In this document: positions 45,093 to 56,897 of the stretch, one piece after another | Layout of the letters: every line of letters begins with the position of its first letter | Position numbering within the stretch: the first letter of the stretch is position 1 | NCBI GenBank assembly: GCA_905221125.1 | Contig: CAJNBY010000008.1 | Location: forward strand, 1 to 64,000 | Direction: 5' to 3' | Length of the DNA: 64,000 nt | DNA from: a bacterium | GTDB taxonomy: Bacteria; Bacillota; Bacilli; Lactobacillales; Streptococcaceae | Position numbers and translations under genes: made by a program | The notes under the pieces: generated by a model | Told to the model about the DNA's origin: nothing | What the model saw: only the letters and a program-made list of their open reading frames with translations | The model's database searches: none

Positions 45093-47258
45093 ATGAAGAA
45101 AAAATTTCTAGCATTTTTGCTAATTTTATTCCCAATTTTCTCATTAGGTATTGCGAAGGCAGAGACGATTAAGATTGTGTCTGATACAGCCTATGCGCCT
45201 TTTGAGTTTAAAGATTCAGATCAAACTTATAAAGGAATTGATGTTGACATTATCAACAAAGTCGCTGAGATTAAAGGATGGAACATTCAGATGTCCTATC
45301 CTGGATTTGACGCAGCAGTCAATGCGGTTCAAGCTGGTCAAGCTGACGCTATCATGGCAGGGATGACAAAGACGAAAGAACGTGAAAAAGTCTTTACCAT
45401 GTCTGATACTTACTATGATACAAAAGTTGTCATTGCAACTACAAAGGCACACAAGATTAGCAAGTACGACCAATTGTCTGGCAAAACTGTTGGTGTTAAA
45501 AACGGAACTGCTGCCCAACGTTTTCTTGAAACGATTAAAGATAAATACGGCTTTACTATTAAAACATTTGACACTAGTGATTTGATGAACAACAGCTTAA
45601 GCGCTGGTTCCATCGATGCTATGATGGATGATAAACCTGTTATCGAGTATGCCATTAACCAAGGGCAAGACCTCCATATTGAAATGGATGGTGAGGCTGT
45701 AGGTAGCTTTGCTTTCGGTGTGAAAAAAGGAAGCAAATACGAGCACTTGGTTACTGAATTTAACCAAGCCTTAGCTGAGATGAAAAAAGATGGTAGTCTT
45801 GATAAAATCATCAAGAAATGGACTGCTTCATCATCTTCAGCAGTGCCAACTACAACTACTCTAGCAGGATTAAAAGCTATTCCTGTTAAAGCTAAATACA
45901 TCATTGCCAGCGATTCTTCTTTTGCACCTTTTGTTTTCCAAAATTCAAGCAACCAATTTACTGGTATTGATATGGAATTGATTAAGGCTATCGCTAAAGA
46001 CCAAGGTTTTGAAATTGAAATTACCAATCCTGGTTTTGATGCCGCTATCAGTGCTGTCCAAGCTGGTCAAGCAGATGGTATCATTGCTGGTATGTCTGTC
46101 ACAGATGCTCGTAAGGCAACTTTTGACTTCTCAGAATCATATTACACTGCTAATACTATCCTTGGTGTCAAAGAATCAAGTACTATTGCTTCTTATGAAG
46201 ATTTGAAAGGGAAAACAGTCGGTGTTAAAAACGGAACTGCTTCTCAAACCTTCCTAACAGAAAATCAAAGCAAATACGGTTACAAAATCAAAACCTTCGC
46301 TGATGGTTCATCAATGTATGACAGTTTAAATACTGGTGCCATTGATGCTGTTATGGATGATGAGCCTGTTCTCAAATATTCTATCAGTCAAGGTCAAAAA
46401 TTGAAAACACCAATCGCTGGAACTCCAATCGGTGAAACAGCCTTTGCCGTTAAAAAAGGCACAAATCCAGAATTGATTGAAATGTTCAACAACGGACTTG
46501 CAAACCTTAAAGCAAACGGGGAATTCCAAAAGATTCTTGACAAATACCTAGCTAGCGAATCTTCAACTACATCATCAAGCACTGTTGATGAAACAACTAT
46601 CTGGGGCTTGCTTCAAAACAACTACAAGCAACTCCTTAGCGGTCTTGGCATCACTCTTGCTCTAGCTCTTATCTCGTTTGCGATTGCCATTGTCATCGGG
46701 ATTATCTTCGGTATGTTTAGCGTTAGCCCATACAAATCTCTTCGTGTGATCTCTGAGATTTTCGTTGACGTTATCCGTGGTATTCCATTGATGATTCTTG
46801 CAGCCTTCATCTTCTGGGGAATTCCAAACTTTATCGAGTCTATCACAGGCCAACAAAGCCCAATTAACGACTTTGTAGCTGGTACCATTGCCCTATCTCT
46901 CAATGCAGCTGCTTATATCGCTGAGATCGTTCGTGGTGGTATTCAGGCCGTTCCAGTTGGACAAATGGAAGCCAGCCGAAGCTTGGGTATCTCTTATGGA
47001 AAAACCATGCGTAAGATTATTTTGCCACAAGCAACTAAATTGATGTTGCCAAACTTTGTTAACCAATTCGTTATCGCACTTAAAGATACAACAATCGTAT
47101 CTGCTATCGGTTTGGTTGAACTCTTCCAAACTGGTAAGATTATCATTGCCCGTAACTACCAAAGTTTCAAGATGTATGCAATCCTTGCTATCTTCTATCT
47201 TGTAATTATCACACTTTTGACTAAACTAGCGAAACGCTTAGAAAAGAGGATTCGTTAA
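45093..47258 (+). CDS. glnP: Amino-acid ABC transporter: two substrate-binding domains fused to the permease (GlnP type)
   Basis: This 721-residue fusion protein has a signal peptide (1-24, cleaved near AKAETIK), two consecutive SBP_bac_3 domains (about 25-245 and 255-485; each has FAPF, GFDAA(V/I)(N/S)AVQAGQAD and [10 protein letters not shown]) and a permease domain (about 500-721) with the EAA loop [23 protein letters not shown]. In GlnPQ of Lactococcus, SBD1 and SBD2 bind asparagine/glutamine and glutamine/glutamate; the same is inferred here. AAAGGAG precedes the ATG. It overlaps glnQ by 1 base. Confidence 0.94.
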   Translation: MKKKFLAFLLILFPIFSLGIAKAETIKIVSDTAYAPFEFKDSDQTYKGIDVDIINKVAEIKGWNIQMSYPGFDAAVNAVQAGQADAIMAGMTKTKEREKVFTMSDTYYDTKVVIATTKAHKISKYDQLSGKTVGVKNGTAAQRFLETIKDKYGFTIKTFDTSDLMNNSLSAGSIDAMMDDKPVIEYAINQGQDLHIEMDGEAVGSFAFGVKKGSKYEHLVTEFNQALAEMKKDGSLDKIIKKWTASSSSAVPTTTTLAGLKAIPVKAKYIIASDSSFAPFVFQNSSNQFTGIDMELIKAIAKDQGFEIEITNPGFDAAISAVQAGQADGIIAGMSVTDARKATFDFSESYYTANTILGVKESSTIASYEDLKGKTVGVKNGTASQTFLTENQSKYGYKIKTFADGSSMYDSLNTGAIDAVMDDEPVLKYSISQGQKLKTPIAGTPIGETAFAVKKGTNPELIEMFNNGLANLKANGEFQKILDKYLASESSTTSSSTVDETTIWGLLQNNYKQLLSGLGITLALALISFAIAIVIGIIFGMFSVSPYKSLRVISEIFVDVIRGIPLMILAAFIFWGIPNFIESITGQQSPINDFVAGTIALSLNAAAYIAEIVRGGIQAVPVGQMEASRSLGISYGKTMRKIILPQATKLMLPNFVNQFVIALKDTTIVSAIGLVELFQTGKIIIARNYQSFKMYAILAIFYLVIITLLTKLAKRLEKRIR

Positions 47259-47998
47259 TGGCAAAATTAAAAATTGATGTAAATGATTTACACAAAAGCT
47301 ACGGAAAAAATGAAGTTTTAAAAGGAATTACGACTAAGTTCTATGAAGGCGATGTTGTTTGTATCATCGGTCCTTCAGGTTCTGGTAAGTCAACCTTCCT
47401 TCGTAGCCTTAATCTTCTAGAAGAGGTCACTAGTGGTCACATCACTGTGAACGGTTATGACTTAACTGAAAAAACAACCAACGTCGATCACGTCCGTGAA
47501 AATATCGGGATGGTGTTCCAACACTTCAACCTCTTCCCACATATGTCTGTTTTGGACAACATCACCTTTGCTCCTATTGAGCACAAGTTGATGACTAAGG
47601 AAGAGGCTGAGAAATTGGGAATGGAGTTGCTTGAAAAGGTTGGACTAGCAGATAAAGCTAATGCTAACCCAGATAGCCTATCAGGTGGTCAAAAACAACG
47701 TGTGGCCATCGCTCGTGGACTAGCAATGAATCCTGATATCATGCTCTTTGATGAACCAACTTCTGCCCTTGACCCTGAGATGGTCGGAGACGTACTGAAC
47801 GTTATGAAGGAATTGGCTGAGCAAGGTATGACCATGATTATCGTAACCCATGAGATGGGATTTGCCCGTCAGGTTGCCAACCGCGTTATCTTTACTGCAG
47901 ATGGCGAGTTCCTTGAAGACGGAACACCTGATCAAATCTTTGATAACCCACAGCACCCACGTCTGAAAGAGTTCTTGGACAAGGTCTTAAACGTCTAA
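47258..47998 (+). CDS. glnQ: Amino-acid ABC transporter ATPase (GlnQ)
   Basis: This 246-residue ATPase partners the preceding fused protein. Walker A is [14 protein letters not shown], the Q-loop [11 protein letters not shown], the signature [16 protein letters not shown], Walker [16 protein letters not shown] and the switch His in [14 protein letters not shown] sits in the end of glnP. The ATG overlaps the stop of glnP, so the subunits are produced together; a terminator follows at 48003. Confidence 0.95.
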   Translation: MAKLKIDVNDLHKSYGKNEVLKGITTKFYEGDVVCIIGPSGSGKSTFLRSLNLLEEVTSGHITVNGYDLTEKTTNVDHVRENIGMVFQHFNLFPHMSVLDNITFAPIEHKLMTKEEAEKLGMELLEKVGLADKANANPDSLSGGQKQRVAIARGLAMNPDIMLFDEPTSALDPEMVGDVLNVMKELAEQGMTMIIVTHEMGFARQVANRVIFTADGEFLEDGTPDQIFDNPQHPRLKEFLDKVLNV

Positions 47999-48002
47999 AC
48001 TT

Positions 48003-48032
48003 AAACTGTAAGGATTTCCTTGCAGTTTTTTT
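48003..48032 (+). terminator. Terminator of glnPQ
   Basis: AAACTGTAAGG and CCTTGCAGTTT pair (one T-G wobble) around a 4-base loop, followed by a T-run. Confidence 0.8.
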
Positions 48033-48051
48033 CTATCTCGTATTGGATTTT

Positions 48052-48079
48052 TTGATTTTTCGGAAAATTATGTTAGAAT
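48052..48079 (+). promoter_or_regulatory. Promoter of zwf
   Basis: TTGATT (48052-48057) and TAGAAT (48074-48079) with 16 bases between them. A leader of about 60 nt follows. Confidence 0.55.
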
Positions 48080-48148
48080 TAAGTTTATGAAATGAGGTTT
48101 CCTCATACCTAGCAAGACTAGGAATAAAAATAGAAATTAGGTAGCTAG

Positions 48149-49636
48149 ATGTCATCTAAGGTTATTGTTACAATTTTCGGTGCGAGTGGAGACCTGGCTA
48201 AACGCAAGCTCTACCCTTCCCTGTTTAGACTATATAAATCCGGCAATCTTTCCAAACACTTTGCCGTTATTGGAACTGCCCGTCGTCCTTGGAGTAAGGA
48301 ATATTTTGAATCTGTTGTAGTCGAATCTATCCTTGATTTGGCAGATAGTACCGAACAGGCTCAGGAGTTTGCTAGCCACTTCTACTATCAAAGTCATGAT
48401 GTCAATGATACAGAACACTACATTGCTCTACGTCAATTACAGGCTGAACTAAATGACAAGTACCAAGCTGAACACAACAAGCTCTTCTTCTTGTCTATGG
48501 CTCCTCAGTTCTTTGGAACCATTGCTAAGCACCTCAAGTCTGAAAACATTGTAGATGGAAAAGGTTTTGAGCGTTTAATCGTTGAGAAACCATTTGGTAC
48601 AGATTACGCAACTGCAAGCAAGTTGAATGACGAACTCCTAGCGACATTTAACGAAGAACAAATTTTCCGTATCGACCATTATCTTGGTAAGGAAATGATT
48701 CAAAGCATCTTTGCAGTTCGCTTTGCCAATCTGATCTTTGAAAATGTCTGGAACAAGGACTTTATCGACAATGTTCAAATTACCTTTGCAGAGCGCTTGG
48801 GTGTAGAAGAACGTGGTGGCTACTATGACCAATCTGGTGCCCTCCGCGACATGGTACAAAACCATACTTTGCAACTACTTTCCCTCCTTGCCATGGATAA
48901 GCCAGCAAGTTTCACAAAAGATGAGATTCGAGCTGAAAAGATTAAGGTCTTTAAAAACCTCTATCATCCAACTGATGAAGAGCTTAAAGAACACTTTATC
49001 CGTGGTCAATACCGTTCTGGTAAGATTGATGGCATGAAATACATTTCTTATCGTAGCGAGCCAAATGTAAATCCAGAGTCAACAACTGAAACATTTGCAT
49101 CTGGTGCCTTCTTTGTGGACAGCGATCGCTTCCGTGGTGTTCCTTTCTTCTTCCGTACTGGTAAACGTTTGACTGAAAAAGGAACTCATGTCAACATCGT
49201 CTTTAAACAAATGGACTCTATCTTTGGAGAACCACTTGCTCCAAACATTTTGACCATCTATATCCAGCCAACAGAAGGCTTCTCTCTCAGCCTAAATGGG
49301 AAACAAGTAGGAGAAGAATTCAACTTGGCTCCTAACTCACTTGATTACCGTACAGATGCGACCGCAACTGGTGCTTCTCCAGAACCATACGAGAAATTGA
49401 TTTATGATGTCTTAAATAACAACTCAACTAACTTTAGCCATTGGGATGAAGTTGGTGCGTCATGGAAATTGATTGACCGTATCGAAGAGCTCTGGGCTGA
49501 AAATGGTGTACCACTACATGACTATAAAGCTGGAAGCATGGGACCTCAAGCAAGCTTTGACTTACTTGAAAAATTCGGTGCCACATGGACTTGGCAACCA
49601 GATATCGCCTACCGTCAAGATGGTCGTTTAGAGTAA
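48149..49636 (+). CDS. zwf: Glucose-6-phosphate 1-dehydrogenase
   Basis: This 495-residue enzyme makes 6-phosphogluconolactone and NADPH, the entry of the oxidative pentose-phosphate pathway. The NADP-binding FGASGDLAKRKLYPSL, the active-site RIDHYLGKEMIQ and FFRTGKRLTEKGTHVNIVFK for substrate binding are visible. AATTAGG precedes the ATG weakly. It is monocistronic and ends at a bidirectional terminator shared with convergent ftsY. Confidence 0.96.
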   Translation: MSSKVIVTIFGASGDLAKRKLYPSLFRLYKSGNLSKHFAVIGTARRPWSKEYFESVVVESILDLADSTEQAQEFASHFYYQSHDVNDTEHYIALRQLQAELNDKYQAEHNKLFFLSMAPQFFGTIAKHLKSENIVDGKGFERLIVEKPFGTDYATASKLNDELLATFNEEQIFRIDHYLGKEMIQSIFAVRFANLIFENVWNKDFIDNVQITFAERLGVEERGGYYDQSGALRDMVQNHTLQLLSLLAMDKPASFTKDEIRAEKIKVFKNLYHPTDEELKEHFIRGQYRSGKIDGMKYISYRSEPNVNPESTTETFASGAFFVDSDRFRGVPFFFRTGKRLTEKGTHVNIVFKQMDSIFGEPLAPNILTIYIQPTEGFSLSLNGKQVGEEFNLAPNSLDYRTDATATGASPEPYEKLIYDVLNNNSTNFSHWDEVGASWKLIDRIEELWAENGVPLHDYKAGSMGPQASFDLLEKFGATWTWQPDIAYRQDGRLE

Positions 49637-49639
49637 AAA

Positions 49640-49675
49640 AATTTCCTGCAAGTTTGTTCCTTGCAGGATTTTTGT
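49640..49675. terminator. Bidirectional terminator between zwf and ftsY
   Basis: TCCTGCAAG and CTTGCAGGA pair around a 7-base loop with T-runs on both strands. Confidence 0.85.
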
Positions 49676-49681
49676 TTCTGA

Positions 49682-50938
49682 TTAGATTAAGCCTTCTAAG
49701 AGACCTTTCATAAAGTTTTCTGAGTTAAATTCTCCAATATCATCGATTTTTTCACCAAATCCAATCAATTTTACAGGAATATTGAGTTCTTCGCGGATGG
49801 CTAGAACAACACCACCTCGAGCAGTTCCATCAATCTTAGTCAAGACAATTCCTGTTAAAGGAGTGATTTTCGAAAATTCTTTTGCCTGTACAAGAGCATT
49901 TTGACCTGTTGATGCATCAAGTGCCAAAAAGGTTTCATGCGGAGCTTCGGGCACAACACGTTTGATAATACGACCAATCTTTTCCAACTCAGCCATGAGG
50001 TTGTCCTTGTTTTGCAGACGACCAGCGGTGTCAATCATGAGAATATCGATACCTTCAGCTACGGCACGTTCCATGCCATCAAAGACTACACTAGCTGGAT
50101 CAGCTTTTTCAGGTCCAGTCACTACTGGAACATCTACTCGTCGGCCCCATTCAGCTAGCTGCGCTACTGCTCCTGCACGGAAGGTATCTGCCGCAACCAG
50201 CATGACCTTCTTACCTGCTTGTTTGTAGCGGTGAGCTAGTTTCCCGATAGAAGTTGTCTTCCCAACACCATTGACCCCGACAAAGAGCATGACTGTCAAT
50301 CCATCTTGGAAATGGATACTTTCATCATAGTTGCCATCCTTTTCATAAAGCTCAACCAATTTCTCAATGATGACACGGCGTAGTGCGTCGGGTTTCTTAG
50401 CGTTTTCAAGCTTGGCTTCGTAGCGTAGCTCCTCAGTTAAGTTAGAAGCGACTTGGACACCAACATCACTCATGATCAGTAATTCTTCCAGTTCCTCGAA
50501 AAATTCTTCGTCAACAGAACGGAAGTTGGCAAAGAAGGCGTTCAAGCGAGCACCGAAGCCTGTGCGAGTTTTCTTAAGACTGCGGTCATATTTTTCCTGA
50601 ACAGTTTCTTCTACCTGAGGAGTTTCTGGTTCAAGCACTTCAGAATTATTTTCTTCTACAACTTCTTCAAGCTCAGGATTCTCTTCCTCTGCGACTTCTT
50701 CTTGTTGAACTTCTACAACTGGCTCTGAATCATAATTTTCTTCAACTGTGTCTTGTATTTCCTCTTCTTCAAATACAGCTTCTTCAGCAACTTCTGCTAC
50801 TTCTTGAGAAACTTCCTCAGCTTCTGTAAGAGAAGGCTCAGCAGCTTCAGACAAATCAAGATTTTCCAGAGCTTCTTTTACAACTTCTTCGATTTTAGGT
50901 TCTTCTTTTTTTCCGAATAGACGATCAAACAATCCCAT
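49682..50938 (-). CDS. ftsY: Signal recognition particle receptor FtsY
   Basis: This 418-residue SRP GTPase docks ribosome-SRP complexes at the membrane. The N-terminal 105 or so residues are a very acidic, Glu-rich A domain; the NG domain follows with GVNGVGKTTSIGKLA (G1), DTFRAGAVAQL, MIDTAGRLQNK (G3), LTKIDGTARGG (G4) and LIGFGEKIDDI. It is last in rnc-smc-HAD-HAD-ftsY, 3 bases after the previous gene. Pairing with smc and rnc is a widespread Firmicute arrangement. Confidence 0.96.
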   Translation of the reverse strand: MGLFDRLFGKKEEPKIEEVVKEALENLDLSEAAEPSLTEAEEVSQEVAEVAEEAVFEEEEIQDTVEENYDSEPVVEVQQEEVAEEENPELEEVVEENNSEVLEPETPQVEETVQEKYDRSLKKTRTGFGARLNAFFANFRSVDEEFFEELEELLIMSDVGVQVASNLTEELRYEAKLENAKKPDALRRVIIEKLVELYEKDGNYDESIHFQDGLTVMLFVGVNGVGKTTSIGKLAHRYKQAGKKVMLVAADTFRAGAVAQLAEWGRRVDVPVVTGPEKADPASVVFDGMERAVAEGIDILMIDTAGRLQNKDNLMAELEKIGRIIKRVVPEAPHETFLALDASTGQNALVQAKEFSKITPLTGIVLTKIDGTARGGVVLAIREELNIPVKLIGFGEKIDDIGEFNSENFMKGLLEGLI

Positions 50939-50941
50939 ATC

Positions 50942-51760
50942 TTAGTTCTCCTTTAGCACGTATTCTTCGATTGCCCAAGCAACAGCTTCTTCATCATTGG
51001 TCATTGGAGTCACCACATTTGCGACTGCCTTGACTTCAGGAACAGCGTTTTGCATGGCAACACCAAACCCTGCCCATTCAATCATAGAAAGGTCATTAGC
51101 TTCATCACCACAGGCCATCACTTGGCTTTGATCAATTCCCAGATGGCTGATTAGTTTGGCTAAACCTGTTGCTTTGTGAACATTCTTTGGTGACCACTCT
51201 AGCAACATTTCACGTGATTTAAAGATTTCATATTGGTCAAATAATTCTGGCGAAATCTTCTGAATGGCTGCATCCAAGGGTTCTTGAGCAAAGGCAGTCA
51301 CGCATTTGTTGTAGGTCATTTGACTAGACAGGTCTTCAAAGTCCACTGGAACAAAAGTCAAAGCTGGATTGAATTTGGCATAAAGACTTTCTTGATCCGA
51401 TTGGATTTGATATACAGTTCCTTCTGAAATAGCGTCAAGAGGCAGTGACAATTTCTCTGTTTCTTCATACAAGCGTGCCACATCATCATATGAAAAGACT
51501 GTCTTATCAAGGATTTCACCTGTATTTTTCTGAACCAAACCACCATTAAAAGTAATCGTATACTCATCTTCGTGGCCGTCAGTCCCTAGCTCATGGAGAA
51601 AGAAATCCATGGCTTTTAAGGGACGACCAGTTGTCAATACGACCTTGATACCACGATCACGCGCAGCTTTCAAGGTTGCCTTGGTACGATCCGTCAATCT
51701 TTTATCAGTAGTCAGCAAGGTGCCGTCCAAGTCCAATGCGATCAATTTTATATCTGCCAT
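50942..51760 (-). CDS. Cof-type HAD-superfamily phosphatase
   Basis: This 272-residue haloacid-dehalogenase hydrolase of the Cof/IIB class has motif I IALDLDGTLLTTDKRL with the nucleophile Asp, VVLTTGRPLKAM (motif II), and GDEANDLSMIEWAGFGVAMQNA (motif III and IV). The substrates of this class are phosphosugars, nucleotides or flavin phosphates; the actual one cannot be told. It is adjacent and related to the next HAD gene (1-base overlap), suggesting an old duplication. Confidence 0.9.
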   Translation of the reverse strand: MADIKLIALDLDGTLLTTDKRLTDRTKATLKAARDRGIKVVLTTGRPLKAMDFFLHELGTDGHEDEYTITFNGGLVQKNTGEILDKTVFSYDDVARLYEETEKLSLPLDAISEGTVYQIQSDQESLYAKFNPALTFVPVDFEDLSSQMTYNKCVTAFAQEPLDAAIQKISPELFDQYEIFKSREMLLEWSPKNVHKATGLAKLISHLGIDQSQVMACGDEANDLSMIEWAGFGVAMQNAVPEVKAVANVVTPMTNDEEAVAWAIEEYVLKEN

Positions 51761-52554
51761 TATAAACCCTCCATATAAGCGATAACCGACTGGTCCTTAT
51801 GATGACCAATCACAGTCTCTGCTAATTCTAAAATTTCTGGTCGTGCATTCTCAGGAGCTACAGGATGTCCAACAACCTGCATCATGTGCAAGTCATTTAG
51901 ATTGTCTCCAAAAGCCATGACCTGATCCATGGTGATGCCAAGTTTTTTAGCTAATTCAACAATGGCCACTCCCTTATCGACATAGTCCAGAACAATATCA
52001 ATGGATTCAAAGCCAGTTGTCATGGCCTTAACACCAGGGACATTTTCATTGACCCAAGCTTCTCCAGCTTCGAGAGTTTCTTCTGTGAAGTTGGTCGTAA
52101 ATTTGAAAATGTCATCAGTGATATCTTCTAAACTCGCTACTTTTTGGATATTTTCATTATAATGCTGGCTCTCTTTCAAATAGTTCTCATCAACCGTATC
52201 CAAAACATAAGAGCCTTTTTTCCCTGTTAAAAGCAATTTATTGATATCGACATAAGGTGACGTTTTCAGCTTTTCAAAAGTCGTCAAATAAAACTCACGA
52301 GACATGGTCGCTTCATACAAGTCTTGACCTTGATATTCTACCAAACTGCCATTTTCCGCGATGAAAATAATGTCATCACGAACATCAGCAAATAATTTTT
52401 CTAAAGACAGAAATCCCCGACCCGAAGCTACCGCAAAGTAAATCCCTTTTTCCTTGTAGGAAGCCAAAAGAGACTTGAGGCGATCCATATCAAAGCGCCC
52501 ATTCCCATCTAGGAAGGTTCCGTCCATATCCGTTGCTACTAGTTTAATTGTCAT
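51760..52554 (-). CDS. Cof-type HAD-superfamily phosphatase
   Basis: This 264-residue Cof/IIB HAD hydrolase has LVATDMDGTFLDGNGRFD (nucleophile Asp), YFAVASGRGFLSLEKLF, and GDNLNDLHMMQVVGHPVAPENA for magnesium binding. The start overlaps the smc stop by 4 bases and the stop overlaps the next HAD gene by 1 base, so it is fully within the rnc-smc-ftsY transcript. The substrate is unknown. Confidence 0.9.
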   Translation of the reverse strand: MTIKLVATDMDGTFLDGNGRFDMDRLKSLLASYKEKGIYFAVASGRGFLSLEKLFADVRDDIIFIAENGSLVEYQGQDLYEATMSREFYLTTFEKLKTSPYVDINKLLLTGKKGSYVLDTVDENYLKESQHYNENIQKVASLEDITDDIFKFTTNFTEETLEAGEAWVNENVPGVKAMTTGFESIDIVLDYVDKGVAIVELAKKLGITMDQVMAFGDNLNDLHMMQVVGHPVAPENARPEILELAETVIGHHKDQSVIAYMEGL

Positions 52555-55500
52555 CCTTCAATACTTTCTAAATCTTTTAACTTAACCGAAACAATCTTCG
52601 AAACACCTGATTCCTGCATGGTCACTCCATAGATGGAATCAGCCGCTGCCATGGTTCCCTTACGGTGGGTTACGACAATAAATTGACTGTCCTTATCAAA
52701 GCGGTTGAGATAATCCCCGAAACGTTTAACATTGGCTTCGTCTAGCGCAGCCTCTACCTCATCCAAGATAACAAACGGAATAGTCTTAACTCGAATGATA
52801 GAGAAAAGCAAAGCAAGAGCCGATAGGGCTTTTTCCCCACCACTCATGAGGTTGAGAGACTGGATTTTCTTACCCGGTGGTTGGACAGAAATCTCAACCC
52901 CAGCTGTCAGTAAGTCTCCCTCAGTCAAGATCAGGTCAGCCTGACCTCCGCCAAACATCTGCTTGAAGGTCACTTTAAAGGACTCACGAATAGCCTCAAA
53001 GGTTGATTTAAAACGTTCCTTGACCTCATCATTCATCTCTGTAATGGTCTCAAGAAGCAGATTTTTCGCAGACAAAATATCATCTCGCTGACTATTTAGG
53101 AAATCCAGACGGTTGTATACTTCGTCATACTGTTCTATAGCGTCTAAATTGACAGGACCCAGTGAGCGAATAGCCTTCTCTAAATCCTTAACCTCTTGCT
53201 CTGCCAGATTGAGATTTTCAAGTTCATGTGCCTTTTCTAGAGCTTCAGTATAGCTAATCTGATACTGGTCTGTTAATTGACTTTGTAGATGGCGCAAGCG
53301 CTCGCTGATCTTTTCTTTCTTGGCTTCAGCACGAGTTTGCTTGCGAATCCATTCCTCATTCTGCTGGCGAGCCTGATCCAAATGACTAGCAATATCATCC
53401 AGTTGCCCTTCCATATCATCCAACTCAAACTGCTTGCGAATCAAACCTTGTTGGAGATTTGTTTTCTGAGTTTTGGCTTCTTCGGCCTGCTGGGCTAGAA
53501 GCTCTGTATCAACCTTCTCAAGATTGTCAACCTTTTCTTGAAGAAGGCGCTGGATTTCCTCTTGCTCAAGATCAAGATTACTTAGTTCCTTACCTAAGCG
53601 TTCAATATCAGCAACTTCGTAACGTTTTTGCCCTTGCAGTTCTGTCTTAAGCAAGCGAGCTTGCGCTACCTGTTCTTGCAAGTTCTGATAACGTTCTTGG
53701 ATGGCGTTTTTATTAGACTTAATCTCTTCAATCTCAGCTTCCAGATTTTGCTTGTCACTGGCGATTGTAGCAAGACGCTCTTGGCATTTTTCCTTATCTG
53801 CTTGCCAATCTCCATCAGAAAGACGATTTAATTCCTCTTCTTGAAGTTTCCAAAGAGTTTCTAGCTCTTCAACTTGCTGACTGGTCTGCTGATAAGCGAG
53901 GGACAAGCCCTGCTCCTGAATACGAGCCTGCTCTCCCTGAGATTTAATGGCTTCTAATGATTCGGTCAATCTAGCCATCTCATCTTGCAAGGTCTTCAAA
54001 CTCACTTCTTCAGAACGCAAGCTTACTTCTTCTTCAGCAATTTCTTTTTGTAATTGCTCCAGTTCTGGTTTGATGAAAATGCTATTATTCTGGCGATTAG
54101 CTCCACCTGCATAGGAACCACCTGTACGTAACTCTGTCCCATCAAGGGTTACCATACGAACCTGATAACGAACTTGACGAGCTGCCGCACGCGCATGTTC
54201 TACGGTATCAAAGATAGCCGTCGTAGCTAGCAAGTTCTTGAAAATAGCTTCCAGTCTAGTATCGAAAGTAACTAACTCATCAGCCATGCCCAAAAATCCC
54301 GGACTTGCAGCGATAGCATCTTGGTTCTGACTAGAAATCGTACGCGCCTTGATCGTTGTCAACGGAAGGAAGGTCGCACGACCAGCTCTATTTCGTTTAA
54401 GGAAATCAATCGCCTTGGTTGCTGCCTGTTCATCTTCTACGATGATATGCTGACTGCTGGCTCCTAGCGCAATCTCTAAAGCAGTTTGATAATGCACATC
54501 AAAAGTCAGGTGCTCACTGACTGCACCAATAATTCCACCAAGGCGGTCTTTTTCTTGGAGAACACTCTTAACACCTGCATAAAAGTTACTATGATTTCTC
54601 AGGATATTTTCCAAACTTTGAGCTCTAGCCTGCTTGTTTTTGAGACTATCCAGACGGTCAAAGAGTTGACCTTGTTGAGCTTGATAGGAAGTTTTTTGCT
54701 CCTCTTGCTCCTTTGCACAGACTTTGTAGTCGGCCAATAATTTCTGAACCTGCTCCTTGGCAGTTTCAAGCTCTTCTTTTTGATGACTAGCCTTCTCTTT
54801 AGCTGTAGCTAACTGTTCTTTCAGCTTTTCTAATTGATCTGCTTGTTTTTGAGAAAGCTGACGACTATTTTCCAACTCATTCTCAATACGGGTCAGTTGG
54901 TTTGAGACATCCGCTTCTTCTTGTAAAAGAGCTACAAAGCGTTCACGCAAGAGCTCAATCATCTGATCGGGATCATCTGAAAAAGCCAGTAATTCAGCCT
55001 CTAATCGATTGAGTTTTTGATTATTTTGGACTAGATTTTCTTCCAAGAGGGCTAAAGAGCTTTCTTTATCAGATTTTTCTTGGCTGAGTGAATTTCTCTT
55101 ATCCTCTAAAGCAGCCAAACGGGCTTGTGCTTCCTGTTGATTCAGGGCTACTTGCTCGGACTCCAGTTTCGATAGGGCTAATTTTCTCTCTAAATCACTA
55201 ATCAGGCTGGTCAAGTCCATCAAACTGCCTTGGTCTTTGGCCATTTCAGCCTGTAAATCTTGGCGTTCTTTTTTAAGATTCTGATTTTCTTCTTCTAATT
55301 TTTCACGTTTTTGGTAATAACTAGTCAATAGTTCCTGAACCTGCGCCAACTCTTCTTCTGTCGAGTCTAGTTCAACCTTATTTTCCTTGATTTGAGCAAC
55401 CAGCACGTCTAAATAAATGGCCTTGCGTTGACCATCCAAGTCTAAAAACTTACGGGCATTCTCAGCTTGCTTCTCAAGAGGCTTGATTTGATTATCCAAC

Positions 55501-56090
55501 TCGTAGATAATGTCTTCAAGACGGTCTAGATTGTCCTGAGTTTGTTGCAGTTTACTCTCAGTTTCTTTTCTGCGAGTCTTGTATTTTAAAACTCCTGCAG
55601 CTTCTTCAAAAATAGCTCGGCGTTCCTCAGGCTTGGAGTTGAAAATCTCCTCAACCTTGCCTTGTGAAATGATAGAAAAAGAATCTCGTCCCAAACCTGT
55701 ATCCAAGAAAAGATCATGGATATCACGCAGACGGACTTTCTTGCCATCAATCTTGTATTCGCTATCTCCACTACGATAGATATGGCGTTCTACCCTGATT
55801 TCTTGACCAGCATCTTTGATAAATCCGTCATGATTATCCAGAGTCACAATTACAGAAGCATAATTGAGCGGTTTGCGACTCTCTGTTCCGGCAAAGATGA
55901 CATCCGGCATCTTGCCACCACGGAGACTCTTAACACTTGACTCCCCCAAGGCCCAACGCAGACTTTCTGTGATATTCGACTTTCCAGATCCATTGGGTCC
56001 AACGACTGCCGTCACACCTTGGTCAAAGACGACTTTGGTCTTATCAGCAAAAGACTTGAATCCCTGAATTTCGATTTCCTTTAAATACAT
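52551..56090 (-). CDS. smc: Chromosome segregation protein SMC
   Basis: This 1179-residue condensin subunit organises and segregates the chromosome with ScpA and ScpB. An N-terminal ATPase half has [14 protein letters not shown]; two long coiled coils (about 165-500 and 660-1000) flank a hinge ([12 protein letters not shown] to [15 protein letters not shown]) and the C-terminal half holds [16 protein letters not shown] and Walker [16 protein letters not shown]. The full normal length is present. It overlaps rnc by 10 bases. Confidence 0.97.
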   Translation of the reverse strand: MYLKEIEIQGFKSFADKTKVVFDQGVTAVVGPNGSGKSNITESLRWALGESSVKSLRGGKMPDVIFAGTESRKPLNYASVIVTLDNHDGFIKDAGQEIRVERHIYRSGDSEYKIDGKKVRLRDIHDLFLDTGLGRDSFSIISQGKVEEIFNSKPEERRAIFEEAAGVLKYKTRRKETESKLQQTQDNLDRLEDIIYELDNQIKPLEKQAENARKFLDLDGQRKAIYLDVLVAQIKENKVELDSTEEELAQVQELLTSYYQKREKLEEENQNLKKERQDLQAEMAKDQGSLMDLTSLISDLERKLALSKLESEQVALNQQEAQARLAALEDKRNSLSQEKSDKESSLALLEENLVQNNQKLNRLEAELLAFSDDPDQMIELLRERFVALLQEEADVSNQLTRIENELENSRQLSQKQADQLEKLKEQLATAKEKASHQKEELETAKEQVQKLLADYKVCAKEQEEQKTSYQAQQGQLFDRLDSLKNKQARAQSLENILRNHSNFYAGVKSVLQEKDRLGGIIGAVSEHLTFDVHYQTALEIALGASSQHIIVEDEQAATKAIDFLKRNRAGRATFLPLTTIKARTISSQNQDAIAASPGFLGMADELVTFDTRLEAIFKNLLATTAIFDTVEHARAAARQVRYQVRMVTLDGTELRTGGSYAGGANRQNNSIFIKPELEQLQKEIAEEEVSLRSEEVSLKTLQDEMARLTESLEAIKSQGEQARIQEQGLSLAYQQTSQQVEELETLWKLQEEELNRLSDGDWQADKEKCQERLATIASDKQNLEAEIEEIKSNKNAIQERYQNLQEQVAQARLLKTELQGQKRYEVADIERLGKELSNLDLEQEEIQRLLQEKVDNLEKVDTELLAQQAEEAKTQKTNLQQGLIRKQFELDDMEGQLDDIASHLDQARQQNEEWIRKQTRAEAKKEKISERLRHLQSQLTDQYQISYTEALEKAHELENLNLAEQEVKDLEKAIRSLGPVNLDAIEQYDEVYNRLDFLNSQRDDILSAKNLLLETITEMNDEVKERFKSTFEAIRESFKVTFKQMFGGGQADLILTEGDLLTAGVEISVQPPGKKIQSLNLMSGGEKALSALALLFSIIRVKTIPFVILDEVEAALDEANVKRFGDYLNRFDKDSQFIVVTHRKGTMAAADSIYGVTMQESGVSKIVSVKLKDLESIEG

Positions 56091-56779
56091 GAATCCAGCC
56101 CTTTCTCAACGGCATTTTTGGCAGCTTCCTGCTCTGCTAATTTCTTAGAGCGACCTTGACCTTGACCAATACTCTTGCCTTCAACAAGAACTTCTACATC
56201 AAAGACCTTATCGTGAGCAGGACCCGTTTCAGAAATCACCTGATAACGAATAGCCACATCCCCATTGACCTGAAGTAACTCTTGGAGATGAGTTTTGTAG
56301 TCTGTAATCATCTCAAACTCGCCTGCTTCAACCTTAGGAATCATGACTTGGTAGATAAATTCCTTGACCTTGGCCACATCCTTGTCCAAAAGGAGGGCGC
56401 CAAGAAAGGCTTCGAAGGCATCACCAAGAATGGTGTCTCGATTACGACCACCAGACTTTTCTTCTCCCTTACCCAGCTTGATAAACTGGTCAAACTGGCA
56501 ATCACGCGCAAAACCAGCCAAACTCTCCTCGCGGACAATCATAGCACGGAGTTTGGACAAGTCGCCTTCAGGCTTTTTAGGATATTTTTTATACAGATAT
56601 TCTGAAATCAATAACTGTAGAACAGCGTCTCCTAAAAATTCCAAGCGTTCATTATGTGAAATTTTTAAGAGGCGGTGCTCATTGGCATAACTCGTATGAG
56701 TAAAGGCAGTCTCCAATAAGTTTTTGTCTGCAAATTCGATTGCAAAACGGCTTTTTAATACAGTTTGTAATTCTTTCAT
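56081..56779 (-). CDS. rnc: Ribonuclease III
   Basis: This 232-residue double-strand RNA endonuclease matures rRNA and processes mRNA. The signature [20 protein letters not shown] with the catalytic acidic residues lies near residues 42-61, a second acidic cluster is in [17 protein letters not shown], and a C-terminal dsRBD runs from about residue 158 ([10 protein letters not shown] ... [14 protein letters not shown]). It is first gene of the smc-ftsY operon, behind an extended -10 promoter; AGAGGTTGGT precedes the ATG. Confidence 0.96.
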   Translation of the reverse strand: MKELQTVLKSRFAIEFADKNLLETAFTHTSYANEHRLLKISHNERLEFLGDAVLQLLISEYLYKKYPKKPEGDLSKLRAMIVREESLAGFARDCQFDQFIKLGKGEEKSGGRNRDTILGDAFEAFLGALLLDKDVAKVKEFIYQVMIPKVEAGEFEMITDYKTHLQELLQVNGDVAIRYQVISETGPAHDKVFDVEVLVEGKSIGQGQGRSKKLAEQEAAKNAVEKGLDSCI

Positions 56780-56813
56780 ACCAACCTCTTTCTAACTGAT
56801 AACAGTCCTTTTT

Positions 56814-56822
56814 ATTATATCA
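56814..56822 (-). promoter_or_regulatory. Extended -10 promoter of rnc-smc-ftsY
   Basis: TGA TATAAT reads on the minus strand at 56822-56814; the -35 region is GC-rich and weak (TGACTC at about 16 bases). Confidence 0.5.
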
Positions 56823-56897
56823 AAAAAAGCCCCCTGAGTCACTTTAAAACGGGACTGGAGAGGATTTGGGCATTCTTTAAAAAGAGATTTACAGTTT